Source: Planctomycetaceae bacterium
Lineage (GTDB): Bacteria; Planctomycetota; Planctomycetia; Pirellulales; Pirellulaceae
Assembly (NCBI GenBank): GCA_002702965.1
Contig: PADE01000170.1
Span: 1-5,344 of the forward strand
DNA: 5,344 nt
Direction: 5' to 3'
Every line of letters starts with the position of its first letter. Position 1 is the first letter of the stretch. Of the stretch, positions 4,390 through 5,344 are shown in pieces. The position numbers and the translations under genes were made by a program. The notes beneath the pieces are model-generated. The model was not told the origin of the DNA and did not search any database. It worked only from the letters and a program-made list of their open reading frames with translations.

Positions 4390-5292
4390 GTGAACCTCAA
4401 CGGTACCTACATCGACGACACGTTCGCGGAAGCTTTCCGGATGCAGTACGCGCGGCTAGTTCTTACAGCGCACGATCGGTTTTGGCTGGAGGCTGCGGTA
4501 CGGGAATTAACCGGCTACAGCTCTTCGGTGATCGCCTGTGACGCCGAATGTGGGCTGGAGAGCTGGGTCGCCCCTGAACTCACGCTCGATGGTCGCCCAG
4601 GGGCGACGGTTTTGATGTTCGGTTTTGACAAAGAGCGCCTCGCCACGGCGGTCTCCAATCGCGTCGGTCAGTGCGTGATGACCTGTCCATCGACCGCGGT
4701 CTTCGATGGTCTCCCTGCATCGACATCACGCCTTCCGCTCGGCAAACATTTACGTTTCTTTGGCGACGGGTATCAAAAGAGCAAGCTCGTCGGAAACAAG
4801 AGGTACTGGCGAATTCCTGTAATGGATGGCGAATTTCTGGTCGTGGAAAATGTGGGAATGGCGCCCGGTGTCGCCGGAGGGAACTTCATTCTCCAGGCAC
4901 GTGACCACGCTACGGCGCTCGAAGCGGCGCGGCAGGCCGTGGAAGCGATCGAAACGCTGGAGGGTGTGATTACTCCATTTCCGGCGGGGGTGGCTCGTAG
5001 CGGTAGTAAAGTGGGGTCTCGGTATCCGTCACTGGTGGCCTCGACCGCAGATGCGTTTTGCCCCACATTGCGAGGTCGCGTTGAGTCACGTCTGCACGCC
5101 GAGGCGAATTGCGCGTACGAGGTGGTCATCGACGGGGTTCACCAAGAGGCCGTACAGAGCGCCATGGTACGGGGTATACAACAGGCCAGCCGTCAAGGTG
5201 TCGTGGCCATCAGCGCCGGAAACTACGGGGGTAAATTGGGGAAGTTTCACCTCAAACTGCGTTCACTGATGGACGGATCGAGAGATCCCTAA
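4390..5292 (+). CDS. ftr: Formylmethanofuran-tetrahydromethanopterin N-formyltransferase
   Basis: Ftr (FhcD in bacteria, EC 2.3.1.101) moves the formyl group between methanofuran (or its bacterial analogue) and tetrahydromethanopterin in the cytoplasm. In methylotrophic bacteria it works inside the Fhc complex, oxidising formaldehyde-derived C1 units to formate. The 300 residues match the usual ~295-310. Family blocks run in order: NGxYIDDTFAEAF (4-16), RPGATVLMFGF (69-79), NRVGQCVMTCPSTAVFDGL (90-108), FFGDGYQ (123-129), RYWRIPVMDGEF (138-149), GVAGGNF (160-166), PFPAGVARSGSKVGS (196-210), CPTLRGR (around 224), YEVVIDG and ISAGNYGGKLGKFHL (274-288). Both halves of the enzyme are intact and no frameshift is seen. 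The GTG start was chosen because M-N-L-N-G-T-Y-I-D-D-T-F fits the family N-terminus; the only Shine-Dalgarno-like signal is a weak AGAG ending about 10 nt upstream. Transcription is divergent from the J-like gene and probably starts near 4330. Planctomycetes are known to carry this pathway. Confidence 0.96.
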   Translation: MNLNGTYIDDTFAEAFRMQYARLVLTAHDRFWLEAAVRELTGYSSSVIACDAECGLESWVAPELTLDGRPGATVLMFGFDKERLATAVSNRVGQCVMTCPSTAVFDGLPASTSRLPLGKHLRFFGDGYQKSKLVGNKRYWRIPVMDGEFLVVENVGMAPGVAGGNFILQARDHATALEAARQAVEAIETLEGVITPFPAGVARSGSKVGSRYPSLVASTADAFCPTLRGRVESRLHAEANCAYEVVIDGVHQEAVQSAMVRGIQQASRQGVVAISAGNYGGKLGKFHLKLRSLMDGSRDP

Positions 5293-5344
5293 ACTCCTCT
5301 TTGCCCGCCGCTTCAACGTGGTGAAACGCGATGGCCATGAAGAT
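5293..5344 (+). other. Region after ftr; possible start of a further gene
   Basis: Only 52 bases remain. An ATG at 5331 opens M-A-M-K and runs off the window, with a second ATG at 5337, but no Shine-Dalgarno sequence is evident and the fragment is too short to identify. In other genomes further fhc/C1 genes can neighbour ftr, so an operon partner is possible. No terminator with a T tract is visible between the ftr stop and the window end. Confidence 0.25.

Overview
The window is most likely bacterial and planctomycete (Pirellula/Rhodopirellula type). Four things point there: a groEL-dnaJ-grpE chaperone order; a DUF1501 remnant of the kind expanded in Planctomycetes; a small protein that opens with the planctomycete-style 'FDPYxxWLGIPPxEQPPNHYRLLGI' J-like domain; and a methanogen-type formyltransferase (Ftr/FhcD), part of the H4MPT-linked C1 pathway known from methanogens, methylotrophs and Planctomycetes. 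The taxonomic call is an inference from gene content. No rRNA or other marker is present.

Left part (1-2983, all + strand): the C-terminal ~152 codons of a GroEL are followed by a strong intrinsic terminator. After a ~185 bp gap come dnaJ and grpE, coupled through a 4-bp ATGA overlap, and then a small FmdB-type zinc-ribbon gene 63 bp further on. DnaJ and GrpE are the co-chaperone and nucleotide exchange factor of DnaK, which is not in the window. With GroEL they make this a protein-folding locus. The groEL homology stops abruptly near position 68, so either the gene is truncated or the window begins at an assembly or rearrangement junction.

Middle part (2984-3684): a decayed DUF1501 gene. 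It lacks its N-terminal half and has a +1 frameshift in a GGG run near 3425-3427. It converges on the next gene, and a short 29-bp imperfect tandem duplication lies at the junction.

Right part (3685-5344): a minus-strand gene encodes a HPD-less J-like domain plus a C-terminal membrane anchor. A 195-bp divergent intergenic region follows, holding a good sigma70-like promoter with a perfect dyad between its -35 and -10 boxes. Next is a complete ftr/fhcD gene with a GTG start, and finally 52 bp that may contain the start of another gene.

I found no CRISPR array, RNA gene, insertion sequence or clearly new multi-gene system. The observations most worth following up are the dyad in the ftr promoter, the abrupt groEL breakpoint, the frameshifted DUF1501 remnant, and the duplication that supplies the stop codon of the J-like membrane gene.
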